64,000 nucleotides of DNA from Thiodiazotropha sp040507225 (GCA_040507225.1 JBEVVG010000002.1:558001-622000); one strand, 5' to 3'; positions 26,843 through 36,101 are shown, numbered from the stretch's first letter. Made by a program: numbers and translations. Notes: generated from the letters alone by a model not told the origin.

Positions 26843-27706
26843 GTGGACGATAAAAAAAGGCCCTCCATCCCGGATGGGAGGCCAGTAGTGATTCTGGGAA
26901 ATCGAAACATGGCCAATATCAGTTTCAACGAAACCCTATACGAAGTCTGTCCCACTGGAATGTTGGCGATCGATGACGAGGTTTGCATCCGCTGGATCAA
27001 CCCGGCCCTTGAGGAGATGCTCAATCTGCCCGGTGACGAGTTGATCGGCAAGGACAAGAACACCCTGCCTGAAAGCCTGCATGCCCTGTTTGATGAAACC
27101 GACATGCTGCATCTGTCTCTTAATGGGAGTGGTGAGCGTTGGTTGAGGCGGGACGTGCGCAAGGTGGAAGAGGGCAGCAATGCAGGGTTACGGCTGCATT
27201 TCTACCAGGATATCAGTCAGCAGGTCATGGCGCAGCGTGAGAGCGAGGTCTTGCGGCAGCAGGTCGAGGACCTCACCGTCACCGATGAACTGACCCGGAT
27301 GGCGAACCGTCGAGCGACCCTCAGGGCGCTGGATGCCCAGGTCACCCGCAGCCGCCGTTATGGAAATCTACTCACCCTCAGTGCGATACGACTCGTGCAT
27401 CCCGAGGATCCGGACATCCCGTTACCGGATCAGTCGGTTCTGGTGTTTGCCCAGTACCTGCGTGAACGTCTAAGGTGGGCGGATGTGATTGGTCGCTATG
27501 AGGACCAGCTGTTTCTTCTGGTGATGCCGGAAACCGATGAGGAAGACGCGCGCAAACTGCTCCAGCAGATCGTCCAGGAGTGCCGGGATGGCGCCTTGAA
27601 TGACCTGGGGGATCATCCCCTGCCAGACTTCGCCATCGGTGTTACGGCCTGGGGCAAGGGCGACGATCCTCAGCGTTTGATCAAGCGTACCCTCGAAATG
27701 ATGTAG
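26843..27706 (+). CDS. PAS protein with a degenerate GGDEF domain, coupled to cyaA
   Basis: A 287-residue protein. The PAS-like domain covers about residues 30-125 (LYEVCPTGMLAIDDEVCIRW). The C-terminal half is a GGDEF fold that has lost its active site: the entry motif reads TDELTRMANRRATL instead of DxLTGLxNRR, and the place of GG(D/E)EF reads RYEDQLFLLVMPET. The metal-binding segment and the C-terminal helix are also unlike active enzymes, so it is probably a sensor or regulator. Start is GTG 26843. Its stop shares one base with the start of the adenylate cyclase gene (TAGTG), so the two are translated together. Confidence 0.75.
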   Translation: MDDKKRPSIPDGRPVVILGNRNMANISFNETLYEVCPTGMLAIDDEVCIRWINPALEEMLNLPGDELIGKDKNTLPESLHALFDETDMLHLSLNGSGERWLRRDVRKVEEGSNAGLRLHFYQDISQQVMAQRESEVLRQQVEDLTVTDELTRMANRRATLRALDAQVTRSRRYGNLLTLSAIRLVHPEDPDIPLPDQSVLVFAQYLRERLRWADVIGRYEDQLFLLVMPETDEEDARKLLQQIVQECRDGALNDLGDHPLPDFAIGVTAWGKGDDPQRLIKRTLEMM

Positions 27707-30534
27707 TGCCCGTCTCAAAGCGCATCAGCTTCGAAGAGGGTATCAGCCGCAAAGAACTGAATGCGGTGCAACAGCGTTTCATGCGCCTGCACCGAGCCCG
27801 CCTGCGGCGCATTCTGGACGAGATGCGGCCCAGTCAGCAGGAGTTTCTCGAACTGCTGCCACTGCTGTTCCACATCAACCACCCGATGCTGCCGGGGTTC
27901 GTCGGCAGCGATGCGGTGCAGGGTGTCCCGGACTACAGTCCCTCGCGCCAGGCGCTGGAGGCCGCCGCGCGCCTCAGCCGGAGTTTCAAGTACAAAAAAC
28001 GGGCTCAGCGCATCTATCGCATCCAGGGTCTCTATCTGATGGGCAGCAGCGGGACCATCGGCCAATCCTCCGGCAGTGATTTTGATCTCTGGTTGTGTCA
28101 CGACCCCGAATTGGATCAGGAGCAGCGGGAACAGTTGCAGAGGAAGGTCCAGCTGATCGAGAAAAGCGCCCTGGAACTGGGCCTGGAACTGCATATCTTT
28201 CTCATCGATCCGGAGCGTTTTCGCCTGGGGGAAAAGTCCCGGCTCTCCCAGGAGAGTTCCGGCACCACCCAGCATAGCCTGTTGCTGGAGGAGTTCTATC
28301 GCAGTGCGGTGCTGCTTGCCGGGCGTTATCCCATGTGGTGGCTGGTACCGCCAGAGCATGAGCATGACTATCAGGACTATGTCCGATATCTGCTGTCGCA
28401 CCGCTTTCTGAAATCCACTGAGGTGATCGACCTGGGCGGTTTGAACCGTGTCCAGGCTGGGGAGTTCTTCGGTGCGGCTCTGTGGCAGCTCTACAAGGGC
28501 ATAGATTCACCCTACAAATCGATCCTCAAGATCTTCCTGATGGAGGCCTACAGCCGCCACTACCCGCACCCTCAATGGCTGGCCCAGGAGGCCAAAGAGG
28601 CGATCTATGCCGGAGAAGCCGATATCGATCGGCTGGATGCCTATATCCTGCTCTACAAGCGGGTCGAGGAGTACCTGACGCACAACCAGGATCATGACCG
28701 GCTGGATCTGGCGAGGCGCTGTTTCTACTTCAAGGTCGGTGAGCATTTGAGTCAGACCGGCGGTCATCCCAACTGGCGCAGCCGCATCATGATGCAACTG
28801 ACCCGGCAATGGGGTTGGGGGCAGACCCAGTTGCAGATGCTCGACACCCGCTACGATTGGAAGATCGACAAGGTCATCAGCGAGCGCAATGCGCTGGTCG
28901 CGGTGTTGACCCGCAGTTATCGGCTGTTGACAGAATTTGCCCGTCGTTACGCCAAAGAGAGCCACATCGACCCGCATGAACTCAACCTGTTGGGTCGCAA
29001 GCTCTACACCGCGCTGGATCACCGCCCGGGTAAGATCGACCATATCAATCCGGGCATCTCGAAAAATCTCTCCGAGGAATCGCTCTCCCTGTACCATCGT
29101 GAAACCCGGGACGGGACACCGGCCTGGATGCTCTACCGTGGCAGGATCGATGCGCCCGATCTGCCGGAGCATCGTCCGATCAAAATCTCCAGCAACCTGA
29201 TCGAAATCCTGGTGTGGAGCCATATCAACCGGGTCTGGGAAAGCCACTCCCGGGTCTCCCTGTCTTCCGGCGAGACGGAATTGAGCCTCAAGGAGTTGCA
29301 GTCCCTGTACCGCGCGGTGACCAAGCTGTTTCCCGTCTATATGCCGGCTTCGGCGGACATGAAAACCCTGGCGAAACCGGCCTGGGCCGTACTGGTGGGG
29401 TTGTTTGTCAACATCGGCGTGGACCCGATGGAGCACCTCACCCGGGAAGGTATGCAACTGACCAGCGAACGTCACGATCCCCTGAGCTTCGCCTCCGGCC
29501 GCACCAACCTGGCACTGACGCTGGAGAAGCTGGTACTCACCAGCTGGGGTGAACTGCAGATCACCCGGCATGAAGGTCCGGACGGTCTGATGGACGTGTT
29601 GTGCCATACCCTGGATCTGCAATCCCCGGAGCAGGAGCAGGATACGCGGATCCAGGGTTTCAGTTTCTCCAGTGTGAGGGGCAGCCAGATCGCACTTCGG
29701 GTCACCGAACTGTTCGAACACGTGATCCGGCGTTTTCGCAGTGGCGACTTGAAGAACGGTCGCTATGTGTTTCGCATGGGCAAGGAGTTTTTCATCGTCC
29801 AGCATCAGGACAAGGGCTATGTGTGGCGCAGCCTGGACGGTTTCCAGAGTCTGCAGGAGGAGTTGATGCAGCCGCAACAGGTGTTTCGTGCACTCGAGTT
29901 CGATCCGGAGATCCTCGCCTCCAGCCCTTATCCGGCGCTGTTTTCCTGCAATAGACCCGATGTCATCCAGGTGTTCTACCAGGTTCATGGTCAGCAGGCG
30001 GAGATCTACATCCTGGACGAGCAGGGTGCGCTGTTCGAGCAGACTCTGAGAACCGACAGTCCACGCTTTCTGATGCTGCAACAACGCAGATTTCTCAATA
30101 GTCTGCAGCAGCTGAGAAACCTGGTCTCCGATCAGCAAGGGGATTTGCTCGCAGAACCCGAATTTCATGAACTCAGCCGTGAAGTCAACGGGGAATGGAA
30201 ATCCCTGTCCCGGCAGATACCGCTGGCGGAGCGCGAGGACTATCTCGATGTGACCCTGGTGACAGACAGCGCCGAAGCGGATGCCCGGGTGCTGTCATTG
30301 ATCTGCGGGGAGCGCGAGTTTTCCCAGCTGGAATACAGCGAAGAACTCTATACCGTAACCGCCATGTATATCCATGGATTGCGCAAAGGCTCCACCCGTT
30401 ATCCGATCTACCTCACCTCGGTGCGCCTGGGCGGTTTGCACCTGCCCTACGGCCTGTCGACAGTGAATCTACTGAATCTGAAGAAACGGGTTGAAAACCG
30501 CCTCAACGGATTTCCGCTTCAGCGCTACTCATGA
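27706..30534 (+). CDS. cyaA: Class I adenylate cyclase
   Basis: A 942-residue enzyme that makes cyclic AMP from ATP. The N-terminal catalytic domain contains YLMGSSGTIGQSSGSDFDLW near residues 109-128, matching the nucleotidyltransferase-fold motif of enterobacterial CyaA (G-S-x11-D-x-D). Other family blocks include LLPLLFHINHPMLPGFVG and EFFGAALWQLYKGIDSPYKS. The rest (from about 540) is the long regulatory half. The GTG start overlaps the stop of the degenerate GGDEF gene. It ends convergently with the sulfotransferase gene, sharing 6 bases. No clear CRP site is seen in front of the operon, although one lies about 1.35 kb downstream. Confidence 0.94.
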   Translation: MPVSKRISFEEGISRKELNAVQQRFMRLHRARLRRILDEMRPSQQEFLELLPLLFHINHPMLPGFVGSDAVQGVPDYSPSRQALEAAARLSRSFKYKKRAQRIYRIQGLYLMGSSGTIGQSSGSDFDLWLCHDPELDQEQREQLQRKVQLIEKSALELGLELHIFLIDPERFRLGEKSRLSQESSGTTQHSLLLEEFYRSAVLLAGRYPMWWLVPPEHEHDYQDYVRYLLSHRFLKSTEVIDLGGLNRVQAGEFFGAALWQLYKGIDSPYKSILKIFLMEAYSRHYPHPQWLAQEAKEAIYAGEADIDRLDAYILLYKRVEEYLTHNQDHDRLDLARRCFYFKVGEHLSQTGGHPNWRSRIMMQLTRQWGWGQTQLQMLDTRYDWKIDKVISERNALVAVLTRSYRLLTEFARRYAKESHIDPHELNLLGRKLYTALDHRPGKIDHINPGISKNLSEESLSLYHRETRDGTPAWMLYRGRIDAPDLPEHRPIKISSNLIEILVWSHINRVWESHSRVSLSSGETELSLKELQSLYRAVTKLFPVYMPASADMKTLAKPAWAVLVGLFVNIGVDPMEHLTREGMQLTSERHDPLSFASGRTNLALTLEKLVLTSWGELQITRHEGPDGLMDVLCHTLDLQSPEQEQDTRIQGFSFSSVRGSQIALRVTELFEHVIRRFRSGDLKNGRYVFRMGKEFFIVQHQDKGYVWRSLDGFQSLQEELMQPQQVFRALEFDPEILASSPYPALFSCNRPDVIQVFYQVHGQQAEIYILDEQGALFEQTLRTDSPRFLMLQQRRFLNSLQQLRNLVSDQQGDLLAEPEFHELSREVNGEWKSLSRQIPLAEREDYLDVTLVTDSAEADARVLSLICGEREFSQLEYSEELYTVTAMYIHGLRKGSTRYPIYLTSVRLGGLHLPYGLSTVNLLNLKKRVENRLNGFPLQRYS

Positions 30535-31824
30535 AAGGCGGATGTCGTAGCCGAACAGCTGCAACTGCTGTTCGAACATCTCAGTATAGCGATCCTGTAA
30601 CTGGGGGGTGAGTTCGGAGCGCCATCTTTGCACCGACTGGGCAATGGATTTGCTGGTGATGTGCTGTTTGTGTTCCTGCGCCACGGCATGTTTGTCACGA
30701 ATGATGTGGTCCATGGTTTGCGCGTCACATGCGACACCCAGAGACTGGAAGACCCGTTTCAGGATCGCCTGGGTGTCGAGCATTAGATCCTCGTAGCGTA
30801 CCAGCAAGGTGTTGCTGCGATTCTGCTGGTAGTAGGCGCTGAACTCACTGACCTCTTTAACCACGTTCAGGTAGGCGGTCGATTTTTCCTTTTCCAGGTC
30901 TGACGGGGACTTGTCCTGGGCGCCGAAATGCAGCGCTGAAAGGATCATATCGCGGAAATCCCTCACCAGAACGATCTCCAGGGCATCCGGGTAGAGCTCC
31001 CGTACCGCGGCGCCCAGCTGGCGCCAGGTCATATTGCCCTCACCGGAAAAATAGGGGATTTTCTCTGCAAAAAACTGAGTCGAAGCGGCACCCTGGGCCT
31101 GGGCCACGGAGAGATAGTAATTTTCGATGGACTGCTGACAGAATCTCAATGCCTGGCGATGGTATTCCTGGTCGAACCACAGCTTACGCTCGGGCAGAGC
31201 CACGAAGTCCCGCTGAAAGCGTTTCTGATCGACCGGAGAGAGCAGGTTTTCCGGCGAGACCAGTTGCTGAGTAACCAGGTGCAACCAGAATTCCAGGGCA
31301 AAGGTTTCATAGGGATGCTGATCCGCGACCACCACGGACGGATGTTTGGACAACAGTTGCATGAACCAGGTGGAACCGGTTCGACCCAGGGTGGTGACAA
31401 TGACCGGTCGCAACCTGGGGCTGAAATCCGAAACCAGTACCTTGCGTTCGAGATTCAGTCGCAGGAAGGGTATTCCCTCACCCGATTCGGTGATCGCATG
31501 CAGGCTCAGTTCAGCCCTTTGGGGAAGACCGAGCAGCATGAGTTGGGAGGAAAAGCCGCATCGGGGTGTCAGGGAATGATCCTGGTAGTGGTTGACCACA
31601 TCCGGTCGCTCTACGGCGATCGGGCAGCGCTGGATACAGTAGGAGGTACCCCGGTCATGTTCCCGGATTTCCACGTGTGTGAAGGCTTCGCTGGCGGACA
31701 GTATCCACCCGGCGATAGTAATTTTGTTGGCGCTATCAGACTGTCCCGGAAGGGGCGTGTCCAGATGAAACCCCTTGATGCGACGATCACTGATACCCTG
31801 TGAATCTATGATTTGATAAGGCAA
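30529..31824 (-). CDS. Sulfotransferase with an N-terminal beta domain
   Basis: A 431-residue protein. The sulfotransferase domain starts near residue 138 with VIVTTLGRTGSTWFMQLLSK, the PAPS 5'-phosphosulfate loop, and includes LVRDFRDMILSALHF, the 3'-phosphate binding region. The first 130 residues resemble the beta-sandwich module found at the start of some bacterial glycosyl- and sulfotransferases: IAGWILSASEAFTHVEI, a RPDV-type motif and CGFSSQL. It would move sulfate from PAPS to a sugar or lipid; the acceptor is unknown. Start codon is TTG with no clear ribosome site. A consensus CRP site and a TATAAT box lie 50-70 bases upstream. Confidence 0.8.
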   Translation of the reverse strand: MPYQIIDSQGISDRRIKGFHLDTPLPGQSDSANKITIAGWILSASEAFTHVEIREHDRGTSYCIQRCPIAVERPDVVNHYQDHSLTPRCGFSSQLMLLGLPQRAELSLHAITESGEGIPFLRLNLERKVLVSDFSPRLRPVIVTTLGRTGSTWFMQLLSKHPSVVVADQHPYETFALEFWLHLVTQQLVSPENLLSPVDQKRFQRDFVALPERKLWFDQEYHRQALRFCQQSIENYYLSVAQAQGAASTQFFAEKIPYFSGEGNMTWRQLGAAVRELYPDALEIVLVRDFRDMILSALHFGAQDKSPSDLEKEKSTAYLNVVKEVSEFSAYYQQNRSNTLLVRYEDLMLDTQAILKRVFQSLGVACDAQTMDHIIRDKHAVAQEHKQHITSKSIAQSVQRWRSELTPQLQDRYTEMFEQQLQLFGYDIRLS

Positions 31825-31875
31825 GACAGTGTGTTCATCCCAAGAACCGGATCCGGCAGGGGCTCTTTTTTAAAG

Positions 31876-31896
31876 TGTGATGGATCTCACATTATA
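31876..31896 (-). promoter_or_regulatory. CRP consensus site overlapping a TATAAT box before the sulfotransferase gene
   Basis: TGTGATGGATCTCACA at 31876-31891 matches the CRP rule TGTGA-N6-TCACA exactly and has the expected AT-rich flanks. On the minus strand a perfect TATAAT lies at 31896-31891, touching the site, with no good -35. With CRP at about -7 to +9 the geometry suggests repression by cAMP-CRP rather than activation. The start codon follows about 60 bases downstream of the predicted transcript start. Confidence 0.55.
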
Positions 31897-31981
31897 TCAA
31901 GCTTTGGTCCAGAAAGACCACGCACTGCCTGGAAAATAATTCGCAGGTGATCAGTTGCGGGTCAGGGGGGGTGCGGGAGAG

Positions 31982-32007
31982 CCAGGCGGGACGCAACGCC
32001 CGCCTGG
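31982..32007 (-). terminator. Hairpin after the FKBP gene
   Basis: CCAGGCGGG and CCCGCCTGG form a perfect 9-bp stem with an 8-base loop, 10 bases past the stop of the FKBP gene. There is no T run on either strand, so it may act as a Rho-aided stop or simply stabilise the mRNA end. Confidence 0.4.
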
Positions 32008-32017
32008 TGGTTGCGGA

Positions 32018-32713
32018 TTATTTCTGGGCAGCGGGAGCCTGGACCAGTCCCAGGTACTCGATTTCGAAGACCAGGGTTTCGTTGGGGCCGATTTTCTTGC
32101 CCGCGCCTTTCGCCCCATAGGCCAGTTCAGGCGGCATCACCACGCGCCATTTTCCACCCGGTTTCATATGTTCCAGCGCCTCGCGAAAACCCGGTACCAC
32201 CCCGCTGAGATTGAACTGCAGCGGCGCTCCACGGGCATAGGAACTGTCGAATTCGGTGCCATCGATCAGGCTGCCTTTGTAGTGCACCTCAACCCGATCT
32301 TCGGCCTTGGGGGATTCCCCCTCGCCCGGTTTCAGGACTTCATACTGCAGGCCACTCTCAAGCACTTTCACTGCTTCGTTCTTGGCGTTTTCCGCGCGGT
32401 ATTTATCACCTTTTTCCGCATTCGCTTTGGCCTGCGCCTCTTTGGCGACCTGCAAATCCTGGTAATGCTGCTTCAAGGCGGATTTCATCTGTTCCTGTGA
32501 GAGTTGCGGATCTTTGTGCTTGAGAAAGTCATCGACACCCTCTGAAAAGGCGCTCATGTCCAGATCGCCAACCTCCTGGGCAATCAGCATCTGTGCGATC
32601 TGCCGTCCGACTGTATAGCTGTATTTCTGGTGGTCCGTCGCGAGTTCGGCGGCAAGGCTGCTGTGAGCCAGGCAGATCATCAGGCCTGGCAGAAGTATCT
32701 TTCGCAGATTCAT
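32018..32713 (-). CDS. Periplasmic FKBP-type peptidyl-prolyl isomerase
   Basis: A 231-residue protein of the FkpA/Mip type. Signal peptide MNLRKILLPGLMICLAHSSL with cleavage near Ala-Ala-Glu at 20-23. The N-terminal dimerisation helices (about 30-120) include YSYTVGRQIAQMLIAQE. The FKBP domain follows with DRVEVHYKGSLIDGTEFDSS and WRVVMPPELAYGAKGAGKKI, containing the usual Tyr, Asp and aromatic pocket residues. It helps fold envelope proteins. It stands alone between the gtr-like module and the sulfotransferase gene. Start is ATG at 32713. Confidence 0.92.
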   Translation of the reverse strand: MNLRKILLPGLMICLAHSSLAAELATDHQKYSYTVGRQIAQMLIAQEVGDLDMSAFSEGVDDFLKHKDPQLSQEQMKSALKQHYQDLQVAKEAQAKANAEKGDKYRAENAKNEAVKVLESGLQYEVLKPGEGESPKAEDRVEVHYKGSLIDGTEFDSSYARGAPLQFNLSGVVPGFREALEHMKPGGKWRVVMPPELAYGAKGAGKKIGPNETLVFEIEYLGLVQAPAAQK

Positions 32714-32936
32714 GGGTTGAGTCTTCCTCTGATTGTTTTGCGGAGCTTAACAGGCGGTAACCACTGTTAGGTTGATTCCAGCCTGTTGGGTGCCATGCTC
32801 CCGTCCGGCGACCCGTCGGCCTGGTCGGCCGGTCCGGGTCGAGGATGGGTGTCTGGCACGGTTCGGTGCTTCATTGGAAACCGTGGAGTATACGATATTC
32901 CGAAGGCCGTTTGGTTCACTCGTGTGGTGTGACCGG

Positions 32937-33890
32937 TCAGGCTTTGTGATCGGGTTTACGCTCTGCGGTCCCGCTGGATTCGGCAATCACATAGGCCGGA
33001 CGTTTTTTGACCTCGTGATAGATCTCAGCGATGTATTCACCGATCAGGCCGAGTCCGAGCAGGATCATGCTGCCCATGCCGAGAATCAGCAGAATGACCG
33101 TGGGAAATCCTTCTTCCGCCAAACCCTGCCACTTGTACCAAAGGGTTTGCAGGGTGAGCGCGAAGCTGAACAGAATTCCCAGAGCGCCGATCCAGGTCAC
33201 CAGTCTCAGCGGTAGCGAGGAGAAGCTGATGATGGTGGTGCGGGCCAGTTTCAGGAGCTTGCCAAGATTCCAACTGCTGTTGCCCCGCGTCCTGGGCGGC
33301 GGGGTGAATTCAATCGCCACACTCGGATAGCCGAGCCAGCGGGTCAGGCCGCGGAAAAAGCGGCTGACCTCGGGAAGCTGGGCGTACTCCTCGATCACGC
33401 GCCGGTCAAGGAGTTTGAAATCCGTAGAGCCGGCCATCTGCATACCACTCGACAGTGCAAAGGCGCGGTAGTACAGCCGCACCCCGAGTCGGCGTATCCA
33501 GGATTCCTGCTGGCGTGCCTGCTTGACGGCCTCGACCACGGCTACCTGGCCCTTGTTCCACGCTGCGATCAATTCAGGGATCAGCTCCGGCGGATGTTGC
33601 AGATCGGCATCGATCACCACGGCGGCATCCCCGCTTGTGGCTCTCAGGCCCGCCAGAATGGCGGCCTCCTTGCCGAAGTTACGACTCAGGCGGATGCCTT
33701 TCACCGGGATGTCGGACGGTTGCAGCATCAGGCCCTTGATGATCTGCCAGGTCTGGTCCGTTGAGCCGTCGTCGACCAGGATTGCCTCGAAATCCTGCGG
33801 GCATTGGGTAAGGGTTTCGCGCAGCGATTCCCAGAATCGCTCAAGCCCGGATTGTTCGTTATGAATTGGAACAACCACAGAGATCAACAT
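32937..33890 (-). CDS. GtrB-like polyprenyl-phosphate glycosyltransferase
   Basis: A 317-residue family 2 glycosyltransferase with two C-terminal helices (about 232-290). The GT-A part has ISVVVPIHNEQSGLERFWES, LVDDGSTDQTWQI and the metal motif DADLQHPPELIPEL. TRWLGYPSVAIEFTPPPR is typical of GtrB and related bactoprenol-phosphate glucosyltransferases. It would load a sugar from a nucleotide donor onto undecaprenyl phosphate at the inner face of the membrane. It lies 13 bases after the gtrA-like gene and closes the three-gene module. Confidence 0.88.
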   Translation of the reverse strand: MLISVVVPIHNEQSGLERFWESLRETLTQCPQDFEAILVDDGSTDQTWQIIKGLMLQPSDIPVKGIRLSRNFGKEAAILAGLRATSGDAAVVIDADLQHPPELIPELIAAWNKGQVAVVEAVKQARQQESWIRRLGVRLYYRAFALSSGMQMAGSTDFKLLDRRVIEEYAQLPEVSRFFRGLTRWLGYPSVAIEFTPPPRTRGNSSWNLGKLLKLARTTIISFSSLPLRLVTWIGALGILFSFALTLQTLWYKWQGLAEEGFPTVILLILGMGSMILLGLGLIGEYIAEIYHEVKKRPAYVIAESSGTAERKPDHKA

Positions 33891-33903
33891 GTCGCGCTCC
33901 TGA

Positions 33904-34320
33904 TCAGCCGGCGAAAATATAGCGCCTCATCGTAGCAAAGTTGAACCCGAGTATGACAGTTTCGGTGAGCAACTTGGCGATCACCGGGTGGAGTCCAGCG
34001 CTATCGATGAACAGGTAGAGGAGTACCAGGCTGGCCAGATAGGAGAACAGCCACAGCAGCGCATACTGAAGTGCCTGGTTGCGCACGCTCGCGGCCTGCG
34101 CGGATCGATCCCTGAACACCACCAGCTTGTGCCCGGCAAAGCCAACCAGGGCGCCGGCAATACGTGCCAGGGTCTGGGCAAGGACGATACCCAGGCTTGT
34201 GTAGGCCAGGGTGAACAGGCTGAAATCGACCAGCCAGGCGATCCCGCCCACCAGCAGATAGCGCATCAGCTGATGGCTGACCGACTGAGATGAGAATGTT
34301 TTCCTGAGTGGGTCTTTCAT
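33904..34320 (-). CDS. GtrA family flippase-like protein
   Basis: A 138-residue protein with four helices, the GtrA/DPMS fold. YLLVGGIAWLVDFSLFTLAY near residues 20-39 and a final FNFATMRRYIF are family marks. GtrA proteins are thought to flip undecaprenyl-phosphate sugars to the periplasm. The start overlaps the end of the GT-C gene by 4 bases. With GtrB-like and GT-C partners on each side it forms a complete gtr-type set. Confidence 0.88.
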   Translation of the reverse strand: MKDPLRKTFSSQSVSHQLMRYLLVGGIAWLVDFSLFTLAYTSLGIVLAQTLARIAGALVGFAGHKLVVFRDRSAQAASVRNQALQYALLWLFSYLASLVLLYLFIDSAGLHPVIAKLLTETVILGFNFATMRRYIFAG

Positions 34321-36101
34321 GGTTCCTGGTTAAGCAAACCCTGGCATTGAGTGGGTGCGCCGTCGAGCAGCAGTCTCAAGGGGGTCATTGCTGATCTGAT
34401 CAGTAAACAGGCTTGAGCGGCGGCGAGACGGGCCTGGAGCGGATCATCATAATCCAGCTTGAGGGAGAATTTTGTGATCCGTTGTAGCGGATTTTCATCG
34501 GAGTCAGGAAAGATGCGCAGCCGATAGCGCTGGGGCTTGCTCGGCACGATCAGAATCAGCTGATACTCCGCGTCATGACGCGGGCCTTGCCACTGGCCCT
34601 CGATGCTCACGGAGGACTCTGTAAAGGCACTGAAACGCATCTCGCCCGATAACCTGGAAAACAGGGGCGGGTAGGGCGGTGACAGGGAGAGCGTCAGTAG
34701 CGAGGCTGAAGCCTTTTCAGGGTCCGGTGTATCCGCTGTGGCGGGATTTGCCAGGCGGGTGACGCAATGGCAGTCAGCGTCATACGACCAGACTGAGTAA
34801 CGGGTTGGGTCGATCAGTCCGAGGCTGCGCGCCTGTACCAACAGTCCGCGGCGTTTCAGTTCGCGATCACTCAGCCGCGACTCGGCATAGCGCGCCCCAT
34901 TGAGCACTGTGTCGAGATAGTAGGCATCCTTGATATCCCGGGAATAGTAGAGCCGGTCCAGGGGTGCGTAGAGGAAAAACCGGTAGACCGCGTCGAAGCG
35001 CTCCAGTCTGGGTTGCAGACTCGCCTGAACATGCCAGGCCTGTGACAGGGACAGGGCGGTGATGCCAATAAGCATCAAGGATTTCAGGGCGGTGCCGGGT
35101 CTGGGCATCTGGCCGATGGCCACGCTGAGAAAGGCGCTGATCAACCACCAGGGCAGCAACAGATAGCGATTGGCTTGACTCAGGCCAGGAAAATGGGTCA
35201 GCGGCAGCAGCGGCAGCAGGACCGCCAGGCTTGCCACGATGATGAGTTTCAGATTCAGCCTGCGATGCAACGCCAGATAACCGGCCAGGGCCAGCAGCAG
35301 GATCACCACTCCAATACTGATAAGCGGGCGGCCCAGCAGCAGTTCCGGGATCCCGAGGTAGGCATCCAGCGCCTTTTGAACGGAAAATTCGCGCGGGCCG
35401 TTGTCGTAGCCGCCGACCAGGGAACCCAGGGTGATGGTGCGCCACAGCAGATAACCGAATGACCACAGGAACATCGGCAAGGCGTGTGTAAATCTGACCC
35501 GCCAGCTTCCCTGGTTTAGAAACACGAGGACGAATGGCAGCGGGAAATAGACTTCCTTGCAGGCCGTTGCGAGCATGTAAAAAACCACGCTAACCAGTAA
35601 CAGGTAACCGCGCTCGGGCCGATTCAGGCTCAAGGCGTAGGCCAGCGTGGCGATGACTGCAAACAGCAGTCCGGCGATGTAGTGTCCCACCATCAGCTGC
35701 TGTGCTACGAACAGGCTCGGTGCGCCTGCAAGGAAACACAAAGAACCGAGAAACGCGACCAGTGAAGGCGCCCATATTTTCAGCAGAAAATAGCTGGCGA
35801 TGCCACAGCCGGCCAGGGTCAGCAGGTGCTGCAGGTAGAAACCCCGGGGTGAAAAGCCGAACAGTCCGAGATTCAGGTCATAGATCAGGGGATTGAACGG
35901 GGTGAGGTTGTTCAGTGAGTAGCCCCGGGTGATCGCTGGATTGAAAAAATAGTCCCAGGGTGAAAAGCGGCTGGCGTAGTCCAGCAGGTAACCGTCATCG
36001 AAGCGCCAGCTGCCGCTCATTGCGCTGGCGTTCAATGCGAAGGTCGCGGCGAGGATGCCTGTGACAAACATCAGGTTGATCAGTTTCGGATCTGGTTTCA
36101 C
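34317..36101 (-). CDS. GT-C type membrane glycosyltransferase candidate (GtrC-like slot)
   Basis: A 594-residue protein with about eleven hydrophobic helices over residues 10-380 and a periplasmic C-terminal region of about 210 residues. An acidic pair in the first loop (SWRFDDGYLLDYASRFSPWD) resembles the first-loop catalytic Asp of GT-C enzymes. It is probably the transferase that moves a sugar from undecaprenyl phosphate to a surface glycan, judged from its coupling to gtrA. GTG 36101 is chosen because AAGGT lies 7 bases before it; another GTG 42 bases upstream has no ribosome site. No named family was recognised. Confidence 0.65.
   Translation of the reverse strand: MKPDPKLINLMFVTGILAATFALNASAMSGSWRFDDGYLLDYASRFSPWDYFFNPAITRGYSLNNLTPFNPLIYDLNLGLFGFSPRGFYLQHLLTLAGCGIASYFLLKIWAPSLVAFLGSLCFLAGAPSLFVAQQLMVGHYIAGLLFAVIATLAYALSLNRPERGYLLLVSVVFYMLATACKEVYFPLPFVLVFLNQGSWRVRFTHALPMFLWSFGYLLWRTITLGSLVGGYDNGPREFSVQKALDAYLGIPELLLGRPLISIGVVILLLALAGYLALHRRLNLKLIIVASLAVLLPLLPLTHFPGLSQANRYLLLPWWLISAFLSVAIGQMPRPGTALKSLMLIGITALSLSQAWHVQASLQPRLERFDAVYRFFLYAPLDRLYYSRDIKDAYYLDTVLNGARYAESRLSDRELKRRGLLVQARSLGLIDPTRYSVWSYDADCHCVTRLANPATADTPDPEKASASLLTLSLSPPYPPLFSRLSGEMRFSAFTESSVSIEGQWQGPRHDAEYQLILIVPSKPQRYRLRIFPDSDENPLQRITKFSLKLDYDDPLQARLAAAQACLLIRSAMTPLRLLLDGAPTQCQGLLNQEP

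Noticed and set aside
28507..30168. A 553-codon minus-strand frame
   Set aside because: Shadow of cyaA; no recognisable features.
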